This document shows, one piece after another, positions 36,616 to 46,848 of a DNA stretch of 64,000 bases (the first letter of the stretch is position 1; every line of letters starts with the position of its first letter). A program made the position numbers and the translations under genes. This DNA comes from Candidatus Streptomyces philanthi. GTDB taxonomy: Bacteria; Actinomycetota; Actinomycetes; Streptomycetales; Streptomycetaceae. Location of the stretch: positions 4,757,501 to 4,821,500 of the forward strand of contig CP073042.1 in the NCBI GenBank assembly GCA_018114805.1. Direction: 5' to 3'. A model generated the notes under the pieces. The model saw only the letters and a program-made list of their open reading frames with translations, did not search any database and was not told the DNA's origin.

Positions 36616-37224
36616 GTGACTGGCCGGACAGCGGCGACGCGGGACAGCAACGACCTCGGCCCGTCGAGGGCCGGGCGGAGGGCTTCGCGTGGGGGCAGCC
36701 AGGCCGAAGCCCCCAGCATGGAGCCCGGTGAGCGGGCATGCGCGATCTGCCTGCGTCTGCTCACCGGGACGCCACGCACCCGCAAGCAACTCGCCCAGGC
36801 CCTGCGCCAGCGCGACATCCCCGATGACGTGGCGGAGGACGTGCTGTCCCGCTTCGAGGACGTCGGCCTGATCAACGACGCGGCGTTCGCCGAGGCGTGG
36901 GTCGAGTCCCGGCACCACAGCAGGGGACTCGCCCGGCGAGCGCTGGCGCGGGAGCTGCGCACCAAGGGCGTCGACCGCGCGCTCATCGACGAAGCGGTCG
37001 GTCAGCTCGACCTGGAGCAGGAGGAGCGGACCGCCCGCGAGCTGGTGGAGCGCAAGCTGCGCTCCACCCGGGGGCTCGACCGGGACAAGCGCATCCGGCG
37101 ACTGGCCGCGATGCTCGCCCGCAAGGGCTACTCCGAGGGCGTGGCACTGCGGGTGGTGCGACGGGCGCTGGAGGAGGAGGGCGAGGACGCGGAGCTGCTG
37201 GAGCACCACCTACCCGACGCGTGA
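36616..37224 (+). CDS. recX: RecX regulatory protein, N-terminal frame uncertain
   Basis: RecX binds RecA filaments and inhibits them. The conserved helical repeats span about residues 38-190: AICLRLLTGTPRTRKQLAQAL, VLSRFEDVGLINDAAFAEAWVESR, LARRALARELRTKGV, RLAAMLARKGYSEGVALRVV. The start is unclear. GTG 36616 gives this frame. ATG 36603, 4 nt after the recA stop, gives MTRRSDWPDSGD, which resembles the N-terminus I recall for other Streptomyces RecX, but needs a one-base shift near 36690-36720. An internal ATG at 36718 would still give the whole conserved domain. Confidence 0.9.
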   Translation: MTGRTAATRDSNDLGPSRAGRRASRGGSQAEAPSMEPGERACAICLRLLTGTPRTRKQLAQALRQRDIPDDVAEDVLSRFEDVGLINDAAFAEAWVESRHHSRGLARRALARELRTKGVDRALIDEAVGQLDLEQEERTARELVERKLRSTRGLDRDKRIRRLAAMLARKGYSEGVALRVVRRALEEEGEDAELLEHHLPDA

Positions 37225-37493
37225 CCGAACGACGACGCGGAGCCGCTGGAGGCGGAGGGGACCCTCGCCACGGCGCGGTTCCGTCGAGCGCCGGAGTACC
37301 TCGTCACGGGGCGCAGCGGTCGCGGGCCCACGATCGCCGCGCCCTTAAGTGGGCCCTGGGCGGGTCCGAGGCGTAAGCCACAGCCAGGCGAACGGTCCCG
37401 CGCTGGACCGTCGCCCTCTCCGGTACTCCGGTACGTCGAATCGGGCACGCCACCCCGCCGCGTGGGCGGCGTACCCGGCAAAAGGGGCTCGCG

Positions 37494-37924
37494 TCAGCCC
37501 GCGATGGTCTGAGCCGGGACGGACGGCTGATCGGAGTGTCGTACCGGCAGCCCCGCCGTCCGCCACGCCTGGAAGCCACCGACGATGTCGGTGGCCCGCG
37601 CCAGGCCGAGCTGGTGGAGGGAGACCGCCGCGATGCTGGAGGCGTACCCCTCGTTGCAGAACACCACCCCCGCACGTCGTGCCCGGTGACCTCGGGCAGG
37701 CGGTGGCCGCCGTGCGGGTCGAGTCGCCACTCCAACTCGTTGCGCTCCACGATCAGCGCCCCGGGGACCAACCCGCCCCGGTCACGGAGGGCGCCGTAGC
37801 GGGTGTCGATGAGCAGGGCGCCGTCCCGTGCCGCCGCTGCGGCCTCGTGCGGGCTGAGCCGGTGGAGCTGGGCCCGGGCCCGTTCGAGGAGGGTGTCCAC
37901 GCTGGTCGGCGGGTGGGTACTCAT
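37494..37924 (-). pseudogene. rhodanese-domain protein, frameshifted
   Basis: The start (MSTHPPTSVDTLLERAR) overlaps the stop of the cysteine dioxygenase gene by ATGA. The first part is rhodanese-like: LSPHEAAAAARDGALLIDTR, PGALIVERNELEWRLDP. At a G5 run near 37670-37676 the frame must move one base to reach the active-site segment VVFCNEGYASSIAA (catalytic Cys) and IVGGFQAWRTAGLPV. Rhodaneses move sulfane sulfur. The coupling to cysteine dioxygenase points to handling of cysteine-derived sulfur. As given, the active-site cysteine is out of frame. Confidence 0.82.
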
Positions 37925-38647
37925 GCCCACTCCCCGGGGTGCTCGACCTGCTCAAGGCGGAGTACGGGGCCCGTACGGCTGTAGCGGCGCATGAGCGGCA
38001 GCGGTGGGTAGTAGGCGTGCATGGAGATGGCGTGTCGCTGGGCGGAGAGGTTCAGCACCTGGTGGACGTGGTGCGGGCCGAAGGCGCGGCCGTCGCCCCG
38101 GGGCAGGGTGCGCTGGCGCTCCACGCCCTCGGCGAGCTCCAGCGTCTTCCACCCCTCGGTGGGCAACTGAGGGGTGAGTGACTGCTCGATCAACTCGCCG
38201 TCCGCGATGGCGAAGGCGCCGTGCGAGCCGCCGTGGTCGTGCCAGCCGGTGCCGGTGCCCGGCGGCCAGCTGATGAGCCAGGCCTCGCTGCCTCCCGGCC
38301 CCTCCAGCCGGGACCAGGTACGCCCCTCCGGGTCGAGGGGCAGTGTGGCGACGAGGGCGGCGTCGGCCGCGACGCGGCGGACGTAGTCGAGGAGTTCGGT
38401 CAGGGAGGTGCCGTTGCCCTGGGGCGCGGGCGTCGCCTCCGGGCGGCCGGAGGCCGGGGCCGGGCCCCGCCAGACGGCGCGGCGCGCCCCGGCCCGACGG
38501 CGCGACCCGGTGTGGTGGTGGGGGTGTGGCGATGGCCGAGGCGTACGGGGACGCGGCGGGTGGGGCCGCGACGGCGGGTGAGGGGTTCGCCGTGGCCGAG
38601 GTGGGGGCAAGGGGAGCGGAGGCAGGGCCGACCGAGCTGGTTGTCAC
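37921..38647 (-). CDS. cysteine dioxygenase (cupin), N-terminal frameshift likely
   Basis: The cupin core has the three-His iron site of cysteine dioxygenase: WHDHGGSHGAFAIADGELIE with HxH, the third His in GPHHVHQVLNLS, then HAISMHAYYPPLPLMRRY. It oxidises cysteine to cysteine sulfinate. The core frame is open from 38610, but its first 65 codons are Pro/Arg/His-rich and unlike coding sequence. In another frame GTG 38647, with AGGACGG 6 nt upstream, begins VTTSSVGPASAPLAPTSATA, typical of the Ala/Pro/Thr-rich N-termini I recall for Streptomyces homologues. A one-base indel between about 38420 and 38540 would join them. It lies below a cysteine-rich leader ORF. Confidence 0.75.
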
Positions 38648-38650
38648 GGA

Positions 38651-38724
38651 GACCGTCCTGAGGGCTCGCAAGGATGCGCGGCGGCGGGCCACGCGGAAGG
38701 GGAAGGCGGATCAGCAGGACGGTC
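38651..38724 (-). promoter_or_regulatory. long-range stem between leader ORF 3' end and cysteine dioxygenase RBS
   Basis: On the minus strand GACCGTCCTG (38724-38715), covering the last codons of the leader ORF, is perfectly complementary to CAGGACGGTC (38660-38651), which contains the AGGACGG ribosome binding site of GTG 38647. The loop is 54 nt. Translation of the leader would open the stem, so it is a plausible translational attenuator. Confidence 0.6.
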
Positions 38725-38797
38725 GACACACGCAGCCCGCGTAGCGAAGGAGGTCCGTGTGGACCCTCCGCCAGAGACGCAGGCTGGTGTCAGACAT
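38711..38797 (-). CDS. cysteine-rich leader peptide upstream of cysteine dioxygenase
   Basis: This 28-residue ORF starts MSDTSLRLWRRVHTDLLR and ends YAGCVCRPSC-stop, with three cysteines among the last eight residues. It resembles the short R-x-H-x-D-L-x-R leader peptides ending in Cys that I recall upstream of sulfur genes in streptomycetes. It lies 64 nt before the proposed cysteine dioxygenase start. A TAGTCT box (38813-38808) and a TTGACC (38834-38829) 15 nt further upstream give a start near the ATG, so the message may be leaderless. Ribosome progress over the Cys codons would report cysteinyl-tRNA supply. Confidence 0.75.
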   Translation of the reverse strand: MSDTSLRLWRRVHTDLLRYAGCVCRPSC

Positions 38798-38807
38798 GGT
38801 TCGTAGT

Positions 38808-38834
38808 AGACTACCTCCCTTCGCTCATGGTCAA
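38808..38834 (-). promoter_or_regulatory. promoter of the leader peptide-cysteine dioxygenase-rhodanese operon
   Basis: TTGACC (38834-38829) and TAGTCT (38813-38808) with a 15-nt spacer on the minus strand lie just upstream of the leader ORF. The next 480 bp upstream (38835-39311) hold no gene; only degenerate TACGGAGC/CACGGCGCCCC-type repeats occur, near 39180-39300. Confidence 0.55.
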
Positions 38835-39311
38835 CAGCGACCGGGTGTGCGCCCGCGCACTTTCCCTCCCCCACCGGCCGCTCATGCGGCGCGCCGTCCA
38901 CACCCCGGCTGGACGCCTCGCGTCCGCTTCTGCGGTCGCGCGTCGCCCCCCGAACCGGCCCCCGGACGCGCCCGCGCGAGCCCACCGCGGCCCGCGGTGA
39001 CGAGCCGCGTGCGCACCGGCACGCCGGGGCGCACGCGACGGCGGTTGCTCGCGCGTGGTCGGTGACAGCGCGTAGGCGGCCTCGCCCGAACCGGGTGGCG
39101 CACGGAGCCGGCGAAGGTAGCTCGGCGCGTACGGCCCGGGTGGGCACCTCTCGACGCGCCCGCCCCGCACCGCCGTACGCGCGTCTCCGACCGCTCCCCC
39201 TGGCCGGCTTAGGGCCACGGCCAACGGCGTACGGGGCGCGGCGCCCCGGTGTACGGAGCACGGCGCCCCGGTGCAGCGGTGTACGGAGCACGGGGGCCGC
39301 CGTGGTGGTGG

Positions 39312-41103
39312 TCAGGTGGGGCTGTGGGCGGGGGTCTGGAGGACCCCGCCCCGTGCGGCGTCCGCGCAGGCGTACAGCTCGGCCTGACGGACCCCCGCCA
39401 GCGCCGCCACCAGGTAGCCGTCGGGCCGTACCAGCAGCACGGTGTGCGCGGCGGCCCCCGGATAGCCCTCCGCGACCAGGATCTCGGCCCGTACCGGCAG
39501 CGCGGCGACGGCCGCGGCGAGGCGGGGCATGAGCCGCGCCCACCCAGTGCCGGCGCTCCCACACGCCCGTGCCCGGGGCGACCAGGACCACGAGGAGCGC
39601 TCCACCGAGCCGGCTGCGGAGCCGGGTCAGTGAGCCGTCGGGCGCCGTCACCGGCACGTCGGCCACCGGGCTGCCGGGCGCCGTGTCCACGGTCTCCGCG
39701 CCCTCCGGGGGAGCGGGTTGCAGCGGGCTGTGCTGGTAGCTCGGGGGCGCGCCGAGTTGCCCGAGACCCGCGTGGCCGTCGGTGAGCAGCGCGTCGTGGT
39801 TCCGTACGGAGCCCGGCAGCACCGAACGGCGCACGGCGGACCAGCCGCCCGGCGCGCGCACCTGGGACAGCAACTGGTCGGCGGTGCGTAGTCGGGCGCC
39901 GACGGCGCCGCGCCGTTCCGTCTGGTAGCTGTCGAGCAGCTGGTCGCCCGCGCCGTGGTGCCAGGTGAGGGCCAGCTTCCAGGCGAGGTTGTCGACGTCG
40001 CGCAGCCCCTCGTCGAGCCCCTGCGTGCCGAGTGCCCCTATCAGGTGCGCGGCGTCCCCGGCGAGGAACGCCCGCCCCACCCGCCAGCGCCGGGCGAGCC
40101 GATGGTGCGCCAGGTACACGCCGGTGTCCAGCAGTTCGTACGGCGGCAGGGTGCCGCACCAGCCGGTCAACGTGTCCCGCACACGGCTGAGCAGGGCCTC
40201 GGGGGTGACCAGGTCGCCGCCGGGCGGCAGCAGCCAGTCGAGCCGCCAGGCGCCACCCGGCAGCGGGCGCGCGGTCGCCTCCGCGTCGGCGCCTCGCCAC
40301 GGCGGCAGCCGGTGCAGCAGGCCCTCGCCGGGGAAGGGGAGGTCGGCCCTGAGCGCCGCCACGGCATGCCGCTCCACCGCCGTCCGGCCGGGGAACCGCA
40401 CGCGCAGCAACTTGCGGACGGTCGACCGCCGGCCGTCGCAGCCGATCACGTAACTCCCGCGCCACCAGATGCCCTTGGCCTCCGGGCCGCTCGCGGAGTC
40501 CGAAGCCTCCGTGGCCGGCGCCTCGCCCGGATCGGCGGCGTCCGCCTCGTCCGCCGGCTCCGTGTCCAGGACGGGCCGGGTGTGGACGCTGACGCCGGCC
40601 TCGTCCTGTTCTATGGCGTCCAGCCGCCCGCCCGTGGCGATCCGCACCAGCTCGCCGCCGGGCTGCTGGCAGAACGAGGCCAACGCGGCGCGCAACGATC
40701 GGGTGAGCACGTGCTGGGGGAGGTGGAGCGGCGAGGCGATGCCCGACGGTTCGTCCGGCGCGGTCGCGTCACGCGGGGCCGGGAGCGCCGGCGGGGCGTC
40801 CGCGGCCCCGCTCCGTGGCGTCTGCGAGTCGTCGAAGGTCACCTGACGCACCGTCTGGCGCCGGCGCATGGTGCGCCACCCCGCCCAGCGGGCACCGCCG
40901 TCGGTGGCGACGGCGCATCCGAGGCGGCTCAGCATCTGGGCGGTGTCCGGCCGGAGCACTGCGGTACGGGCGGGGCGCTGCTCGTCTATGCGCGGCCGGC
41001 CGGGCCCCTCGTCGAGAAGGATGACGGGGACGTCACGGCGGGCGAGAGCCAGCGTCAGCGCGAGGCCAACGGAGCCCGCGCCCACGACGATCACCGGGTC
41101 CAC
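39312..41103 (-). pseudogene. FAD-dependent aromatic monooxygenase (PheA/TfdB type), frameshifted near the C-terminus
   Basis: About 597 residues across the lesion. The N-terminal FAD-binding motif is VIVVGAGSVGLALTLALARR, the middle motif YVIGCDGRRSTVRKLL, and the GD motif GRAFLAGDAAHLIGALGTQGLDEG. A thioredoxin-fold C-terminal domain follows, as in class A hydroxylases of phenols or polyketides. The frame breaks near 39540 in a G-rich run: after ERRHWVG one base must be dropped to continue ARLMPRLAAAVAALPVRAEILVAEGYPG and the end VLLVRPDGYLVAAL. Catalytic FAD motifs are all before the break, so a truncated protein might retain partial function. The substrate is unknown. The start is GTG 41103. 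Confidence 0.82.
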
Positions 41104-41907
41104 GGCGCGGTTCCCCCGTCCCTGCGGCAGTTATGAGAACTGACAATAGGAGCCCGGTACGCGATCACAGAACGTATGCAACCCACTGCGCGTCCCCCCG
41201 TCAAGTGACGGCCGGGAGCATGCGGGAGCACGTGCACACCCAACCCGGCCGAGGATATACGCCCAGTACAGGTCCGGATACGCCAGCGTCACGCTTCCGG
41301 TCGCCGCCCCGGCGCGGGGCCGGGCCCCACGGCCCAGTCGCACCGTCACTGCACGCTCGTACGACCTCGGTTGGCGGCCCCGCCCCTGCCACGGGTCCGG
41401 CCCCCGCGTCCACCGTTCGGCCCCGTGCCCGGCGCGACACCGGCTCGTTCGCCCCGTGCCCCGTGCTCGCACAGCGTGCCCAACCAGGGTGTTCCGTGAG
41501 TAGTGATCGAGGGGCGGTCGGACGCCGCGGCAGCCTGATGTCCCGTCGGCCACCGCTGGCTGCCGCGCGGCGTGCTCCCGCGTGCCCCCGTGCTTCGCCG
41601 CCCGCGGGCATACGTGCGCCGGGCGCGCTGTGGGTGGTGGGGCGGCGCTCCCACGCACCGCGCCCGCCTCCGCCGCGCCCTGGCGCCGCCACACAGCGCC
41701 CCCGCCCAACCCGTTCCCCACCCGACCTCGTCCCGCCCCGACGCACCGCGCCCCGTACCGGCCGTCCCCGGCGCGCCGGGTAGTGCGCGGGGGCGGTTGC
41801 CGACATGCGAGCGCCCCGCGTCTCCGCCGTGGGGCGGGGACACGGGGCGCGGGGTGCGCCGTCGCGCACGGGGTCCGTGCGGGCGCCGGCGCGCGAGGGG
41901 CGCGGGA
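41104..41907. other. gene-free region between the monooxygenase and glu operon
   Basis: About 800 bp with no convincing coding sequence. Just upstream of the monooxygenase is an A/T-richer stretch (41123-41141) that may hold its promoter. CCCCGTG-type heptamers occur at about 41455-41466. The glu operon terminator lies at 41811-41850. Confidence 0.6.
41811..41850 (-). terminator. terminator of the gluABCD operon
   Basis: A 15-bp stem (41811-41825 with 41836-41850), with one G-T pair and one mismatch, encloses a 10-nt loop. It lies 58 bp beyond the gluD stop in the direction of transcription. Confidence 0.75.
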
Positions 41908-42831
41908 TCAGTCGGCCTTCGGGCCGCCTCCTCGCGCGTCGCCGTCCCGTGAGCCGCCGTCCGCGCTGTGCGAGGGGTCGGCCATGACGGTGGCCGCGCC
42001 GGCCGGTGCCGCCGTCGGGGCGCCCTTGCGGCTGCGCTTGGTACTCCGCTCGATCCAGGTGGCCAGCGACGAGAGCGCCAGGCACAGCAGGATGTAGATG
42101 GAGCCGAAGACGATGACCATCGGGATGAAGGCGTAGACGCCGTTCTCCGGCGGGGTCCGCTCCGCGAACGCCTTGCCGACGTAGAGCAACTCCTCGTAGA
42201 GGATGATGAAGCCGAGCGAGGTGTCCTTGAGCGTGACCACGAGTTGGCTGATGATCGACGGCAGCATGGAGCGCACGGCCTGCGGGATGAGGACGCGCGT
42301 CATCACCTGGGTCTTGCGCATCCCGATCGCGTACGCGGCCTCGCTCTGCCCCTTGGGCACGGCGTTGATGCCGGCGCGGAAGATCTCCGACTGCACCGAC
42401 CCGTTGTACAGCGTCAGCCCGATGACCAGCGCCCACATGGGCTCGGTGTCGAAGTACGCGTAGTACAGCAGGAAGATCATGATCAGCAGCGGCATGGCGC
42501 GGAAGAACTCCACGAGCACCGCCGTGGGCCACCGCACCCACCGGTGGTCGGAGAGGCGCCCCGCGGCCAGCACGGCGCCCAGGGCGAGCGAGAGGACCGC
42601 CGCGAGGGCGAAGGTCTTCAGCGTCGTGAGCAGGCCTTCCAGGATGCGGTCCTGGGTGTTCGCGTACTGGTAGTCGTCCCACAGGCCGGCCTGGAACTGT
42701 CCCGTGTCGTCGAGTCGGTAGATGACGAAGGCGATCAGGCCGAGGAGGGCGAGGGTGGAGATGACGCCGTAGACGCGGTTGCGTCGGCGGGCCTTGGGGC
42801 CCGGGACGTCGTAGAGGACACTGGCACTCAT
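41908..42831 (-). CDS. gluD: glutamate ABC transporter permease GluD
   Basis: The 307-residue HisM-type permease has about five helices (VISTLALLGLIAFVIY, TTLKTFALAAVLSLALGAVL, AMPLLIMIFLLYYAYF, MWALVIGLTLYNGSV, IPMVIVFGSIYILLCLALS) and the EAA loop GQSEAAYAIGMRKTQVMTRVLIPQA that docks on the ATPase. A charged Ser/Lys/Gly-rich tail follows. The start overlaps the gluC stop (ATGA). With GluC it forms the membrane channel for glutamate uptake. Confidence 0.93.
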   Translation of the reverse strand: MSASVLYDVPGPKARRRNRVYGVISTLALLGLIAFVIYRLDDTGQFQAGLWDDYQYANTQDRILEGLLTTLKTFALAAVLSLALGAVLAAGRLSDHRWVRWPTAVLVEFFRAMPLLIMIFLLYYAYFDTEPMWALVIGLTLYNGSVQSEIFRAGINAVPKGQSEAAYAIGMRKTQVMTRVLIPQAVRSMLPSIISQLVVTLKDTSLGFIILYEELLYVGKAFAERTPPENGVYAFIPMVIVFGSIYILLCLALSSLATWIERSTKRSRKGAPTAAPAGAATVMADPSHSADGGSRDGDARGGGPKAD

Positions 42832-43478
42832 CGGGCCACCGCCAGCCGGTTCTCCAGCAGCCGGAACAGGCCGCTGAGGGTGAGCGTGATGATCAGGTAG
42901 CAGACCGCGATCCAGAGGAAGATCACCAGGATGTCGTAGCCCGCGTCCGCGTTGAGCTGCGTCTGCAGCGCTCCGAGCTCCATGACGTCGAAGCCGGAGG
43001 CGATGGCGGAGTTCTTGGTGAGGGCGATGATCAGGCTCCCGACCGGGGGTATCGCCGTGCGCGCCGCCTGCGGCAGCACGATCTGGCTCAGCGTCTGCGT
43101 GAAGGTCATGCCGATGCTGCGCGCCGCCTCGGCCTGCCCGACCGGCACCGTGTTGATGCCGGAGCGGATGGCCTCGCAGATGAAGGCCGACGTGTAGCAG
43201 CCGAGGGCCATCACCGCGAGCCAGAAGGAGTCCCAGCCCTTGAGTCCGAGCGCGGGCAGGCCCAGCGTGACGATGAGGAACAGGAGCACCAGGGGCGTGT
43301 TGCGCAGCAGCGTCACCCACACGGTGCCGAAGACCCGCAGCGCGGGCACCGGAGACACCCGGAAGCCCGCGATCAGTATGCCGAGCACGAGGGCCAACAG
43401 CGAGCTGTACGCGGTCAGTTCGACGGTCTTGAGGAAGCCGTCGCGGAATGCCGCGAAGTTGTCCGTCAGTACGTTCAA
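42828..43478 (-). CDS. gluC: glutamate ABC transporter permease GluC
   Basis: The 216-residue amino-acid ABC permease starts MNVLTDNFAAFRDGFLKTVE and has five helices plus the EAA loop GQAEAARSIGMTFTQTLSQIVLPQA. The length is standard for HisQ/HisM permeases. It lies between gluB and gluD; the stop overlaps the gluD start by 4 nt. No lesion. Confidence 0.93.
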   Translation of the reverse strand: MNVLTDNFAAFRDGFLKTVELTAYSSLLALVLGILIAGFRVSPVPALRVFGTVWVTLLRNTPLVLLFLIVTLGLPALGLKGWDSFWLAVMALGCYTSAFICEAIRSGINTVPVGQAEAARSIGMTFTQTLSQIVLPQAARTAIPPVGSLIIALTKNSAIASGFDVMELGALQTQLNADAGYDILVIFLWIAVCYLIITLTLSGLFRLLENRLAVAR

Positions 43479-43597
43479 GTCAAGTCTCCGGTGGTGAGCG
43501 CGGCGGCCGGGGGCGTCCGCGGCGTGTGGGCCCTCACGGGGCCCGGGCCGCGCCGTGGACGCCCGGCCGCTCAGGCGTCAGCCGTCGTGGCGGCGGC

Positions 43598-44494
43598 TCA
43601 GTAGCGGTCGACCTTCGGCGGCGTCGGGGCCGGGATGCCGGACTTGCCGAGCGTGGCGTCGTACGCCTTCTTCCAGTTGCCGTTCTTCTGGTTCGTCTCG
43701 ATGGCGTCGTTGATCGCGTCGCGCAGCGCCTTGTCGCCCTTCTTGAGGCCGACGCCGTACGGCTCCTCCGAGAACGGCTTGCCGAGCACCCGCAGCCCGT
43801 CGTTCTGGGCCGCGTAGCCCTTGAGGATCGTGTCGTCCGTGGTGACCGCGTCCACCTGGCCGTTGTTCAGGTCCTGCACGCACAGTTGGTAGCCCTGCTG
43901 CGCCTTGGCCTTGGCGACCCCGTACTTCTTCTCCTTGATCCGCTTCAGCGGCGTGGAGCCGGTGACGGAGCAGACCTTCTTGCCCTTGATGTCCTCCGGG
44001 GTCTTGATGTCGCTGTCCTTGTCGACCAGCAGGTCCTGGCCGGCGAGGTAGTACGGGCCGCCGAAGTCGACCTGCTTCTTGCGCTCGTCGTTGATCGTGT
44101 ACGTACCGACGTAAAAGTCGACGCCACCGCTGGAGAGCTGCGTCTCGCGAGCCTCGGTCGGCACCGTCTTCCAGTCGATGTGCTGCTCGTCGAAGCCGAG
44201 TTCGGCGGCGATCATGCGGGCGATCTCGGCGTCGAAGCCGGAGCGCTTCCCGGTGCTCGGGTCCTCGTAGCCGAGGTTCGGCTGGTCGGCCTTGGTGCCG
44301 ATCTTGATCCTCTTGCCCTTGACCTTCGACCAGACCGGCGAGTCCTTGACGTCCGCCGCGGTGTTGACCTTGTAGGAGAGCTTCGGGGCGTCCTTGCCCG
44401 TCTTGTCGTCGTCCGGGCTGCCCTCCTTGCCACACGCCGTCGCCGTCACGGCCATGGCCAGTACGACCGCCGCCGCAGTCCTGCGGACCTTCAT
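43598..44494 (-). CDS. gluB: glutamate-binding lipoprotein GluB
   Basis: The 298-residue extracellular solute-binding protein (family 3) has a lipoprotein signal with lipobox TATAC and acylated Cys21. The binding domain follows (IKIGTKADQPNLGYEDPSTG, RSGFDAEIARMIAAELGF, VDFYVGTYTINDERKKQVDFGGPYYLAGQDLLV). It delivers glutamate to GluCD. Order gluA-gluB-gluC-gluD matches the known actinobacterial glutamate system. Confidence 0.93.
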   Translation of the reverse strand: MKVRRTAAAVVLAMAVTATACGKEGSPDDDKTGKDAPKLSYKVNTAADVKDSPVWSKVKGKRIKIGTKADQPNLGYEDPSTGKRSGFDAEIARMIAAELGFDEQHIDWKTVPTEARETQLSSGGVDFYVGTYTINDERKKQVDFGGPYYLAGQDLLVDKDSDIKTPEDIKGKKVCSVTGSTPLKRIKEKKYGVAKAKAQQGYQLCVQDLNNGQVDAVTTDDTILKGYAAQNDGLRVLGKPFSEEPYGVGLKKGDKALRDAINDAIETNQKNGNWKKAYDATLGKSGIPAPTPPKVDRY

Positions 44495-44529
44495 GGTGAT
44501 TGTCCTTTACGTCGTCGAGCGGGGGGCGG

Positions 44530-45306
<777 letters not shown>

Positions 45307-46115
45307 CGGCGTCTCGCTCCGTCCTCCTCGGTTGGGAGGACCCTAATGAGCCGCCGCGACCAGCGTCATTACATCTGAGCTGAAATTGAGCATAACGATC
45401 CGGCCGCAAAGCGACACTCTGCGTGAACGGGGCGCCCGGCGTGATCGGTGTACGGCCTGGGAAACAACGCGGTGCCCATACCGGCTACGTAACGGAAACA
45501 ACTGGGTGGTCGCATTCCCTTGACGCGCCCCGCGGGTATCGGCGTTCATGCCTGTGGCGCCGGTGGGGGGACACGCTGCCTGGCGCCGACGAACGGCGCG
45601 GGTCGGCGCGAGGAACAGCGAAGGAACACACCAGGTGAGCGATCCGCACCCCGGCGTGCACCGGTGCGGGCGGGGGCCGGGGCGGCGCCGGCCGGCCAGG
45701 GCTCGCGCTTTGCGGAGTACGGAGCGGGGAAGGGCTCGAAGCGCCGGCGCGTCGCCTCTCCTCGCGCGCTGGCCCGCACGCCACGGAGCGCAGCCGGCAC
45801 GGGCTGGCGGGGCTACGGAGCGCGCGGACGAGTGGGGCGCGGGAGCCCCGCCGAGACGGAGCACGGGCACGGAGCGCGGTGCACCGGGAAGACACGAGCG
45901 TACGGAGCAGGCAGTGGCGCACGCGGGACACGGCGTGGTGGGGGTGCGCGGGTGAAGGCGGGGCGCCCCTGGCGGCGCTGCGGGCGGGCCCCGCGCCCCG
46001 GGTCGACGGCGCCGCCAGGCCCCCCCGGGACCCGGCGCCCGACGGGCACGAGGGGCGCGCGACCAGAGCCGAGTCGGGACGCGTGAGGGAGCACCACCGA
46101 GGGAGGGCGGAGCTG
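45307..46115. other. gene-free region between gluA and gluR
   Basis: This 809-bp divergent spacer holds no convincing gene. An A/T-rich island at 45342-45410 (AATTGAGCATAACG and neighbours), unusual for this genome, is the likely gluA promoter and regulator-binding zone. CACGGGC/CACGGAGC-type heptamers occur at about 45860-45910. Confidence 0.6.
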
Positions 46116-46820
46116 ATGAGACTGCTGCTGGTCGAGGACGACAACCAAGTGGCCGCCGCGCTCTCCGCGGTGCTGGCCCGGCACGGCTTCCAGGTCACGC
46201 ACGCCCGCAACGGGGAGGAGGCGCTGCGGGCCCTGTTGCCGGGGGAGAGCGACCCGTTCAGCGTGGTCCTGCTCGACCTCGGGCTGCCCGATCAGGACGG
46301 GTTCGAGGTGTGCGGGCGCATCCGCAAGCTCACCAGCACCCCCGTGATCATGGTGACGGCCCGCGCCGACGTGCGCTCCCGCATACACGGGCTCAACCTG
46401 GGCGCCGATGACTACGTCGTCAAGCCGTACGACCCGATGGAGTTGCTCGCCCGCATCCACGCCGTCAGCCGGCGCACGGTGCCCGCCGACGGAGCGGCCG
46501 ACGAGCACCCCGACGAGCCCACGGGGCCGCTGCTGGTCGGCCCCGTCAGCATCGAACTCTCCACTCGCCAGGTCCGCGTGGACGGCGCCGTCGTCTCGCT
46601 CACCCGCAAGGAGTTCGACCTGCTGGCCCTGCTCGCCAAGCGGCCTGGGGTGGTCTTCCGCCGCGAGCAGATCATCAGCGATGTGTGGCGTACGAGTTGG
46701 GAGGGCACCGGTCGCACCCTTGAGGTGCACGTGGCCTCGCTCCGCTCGAAGCTGCGGATGCCCGCGCTGATCGAAACGGTGCGCGGTGTGGGCTACCGCC
46801 TCGTCGCCCCGGTCGCCTGA
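46116..46820 (+). CDS. gluR: response regulator GluR (OmpR family)
   Basis: The 234-residue protein has a receiver domain (acidic pair in LLVEDDNQVAAAL; acceptor Asp in VVLLDLGLPDQDGFEVC; Lys in YVVKPYDP) and an OmpR-type winged helix (about 140-230; LTRKEFDLLALLAKRPGVVF, GRTLEVHVASLRSKL, IETVRGVGYRLV). GGGAGGGCGGAG precedes ATG 46116. It is next to gluK and divergent from gluABCD, as in the GluR-GluK glutamate-sensing system described in S. coelicolor, where the regulator activates the uptake operon. Confidence 0.9.
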   Translation: MRLLLVEDDNQVAAALSAVLARHGFQVTHARNGEEALRALLPGESDPFSVVLLDLGLPDQDGFEVCGRIRKLTSTPVIMVTARADVRSRIHGLNLGADDYVVKPYDPMELLARIHAVSRRTVPADGAADEHPDEPTGPLLVGPVSIELSTRQVRVDGAVVSLTRKEFDLLALLAKRPGVVFRREQIISDVWRTSWEGTGRTLEVHVASLRSKLRMPALIETVRGVGYRLVAPVA

Positions 46821-46848
46821 GCGGCCGACCCCGTCCCCCCGGAGCATC

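Noticed and set aside
41123-41145. TTGTCAGTT upstream of the FAD monooxygenase as another PafBC site
   Set aside because: The last base of the -35 motif differs and no TAN3T follows at 8 nt.
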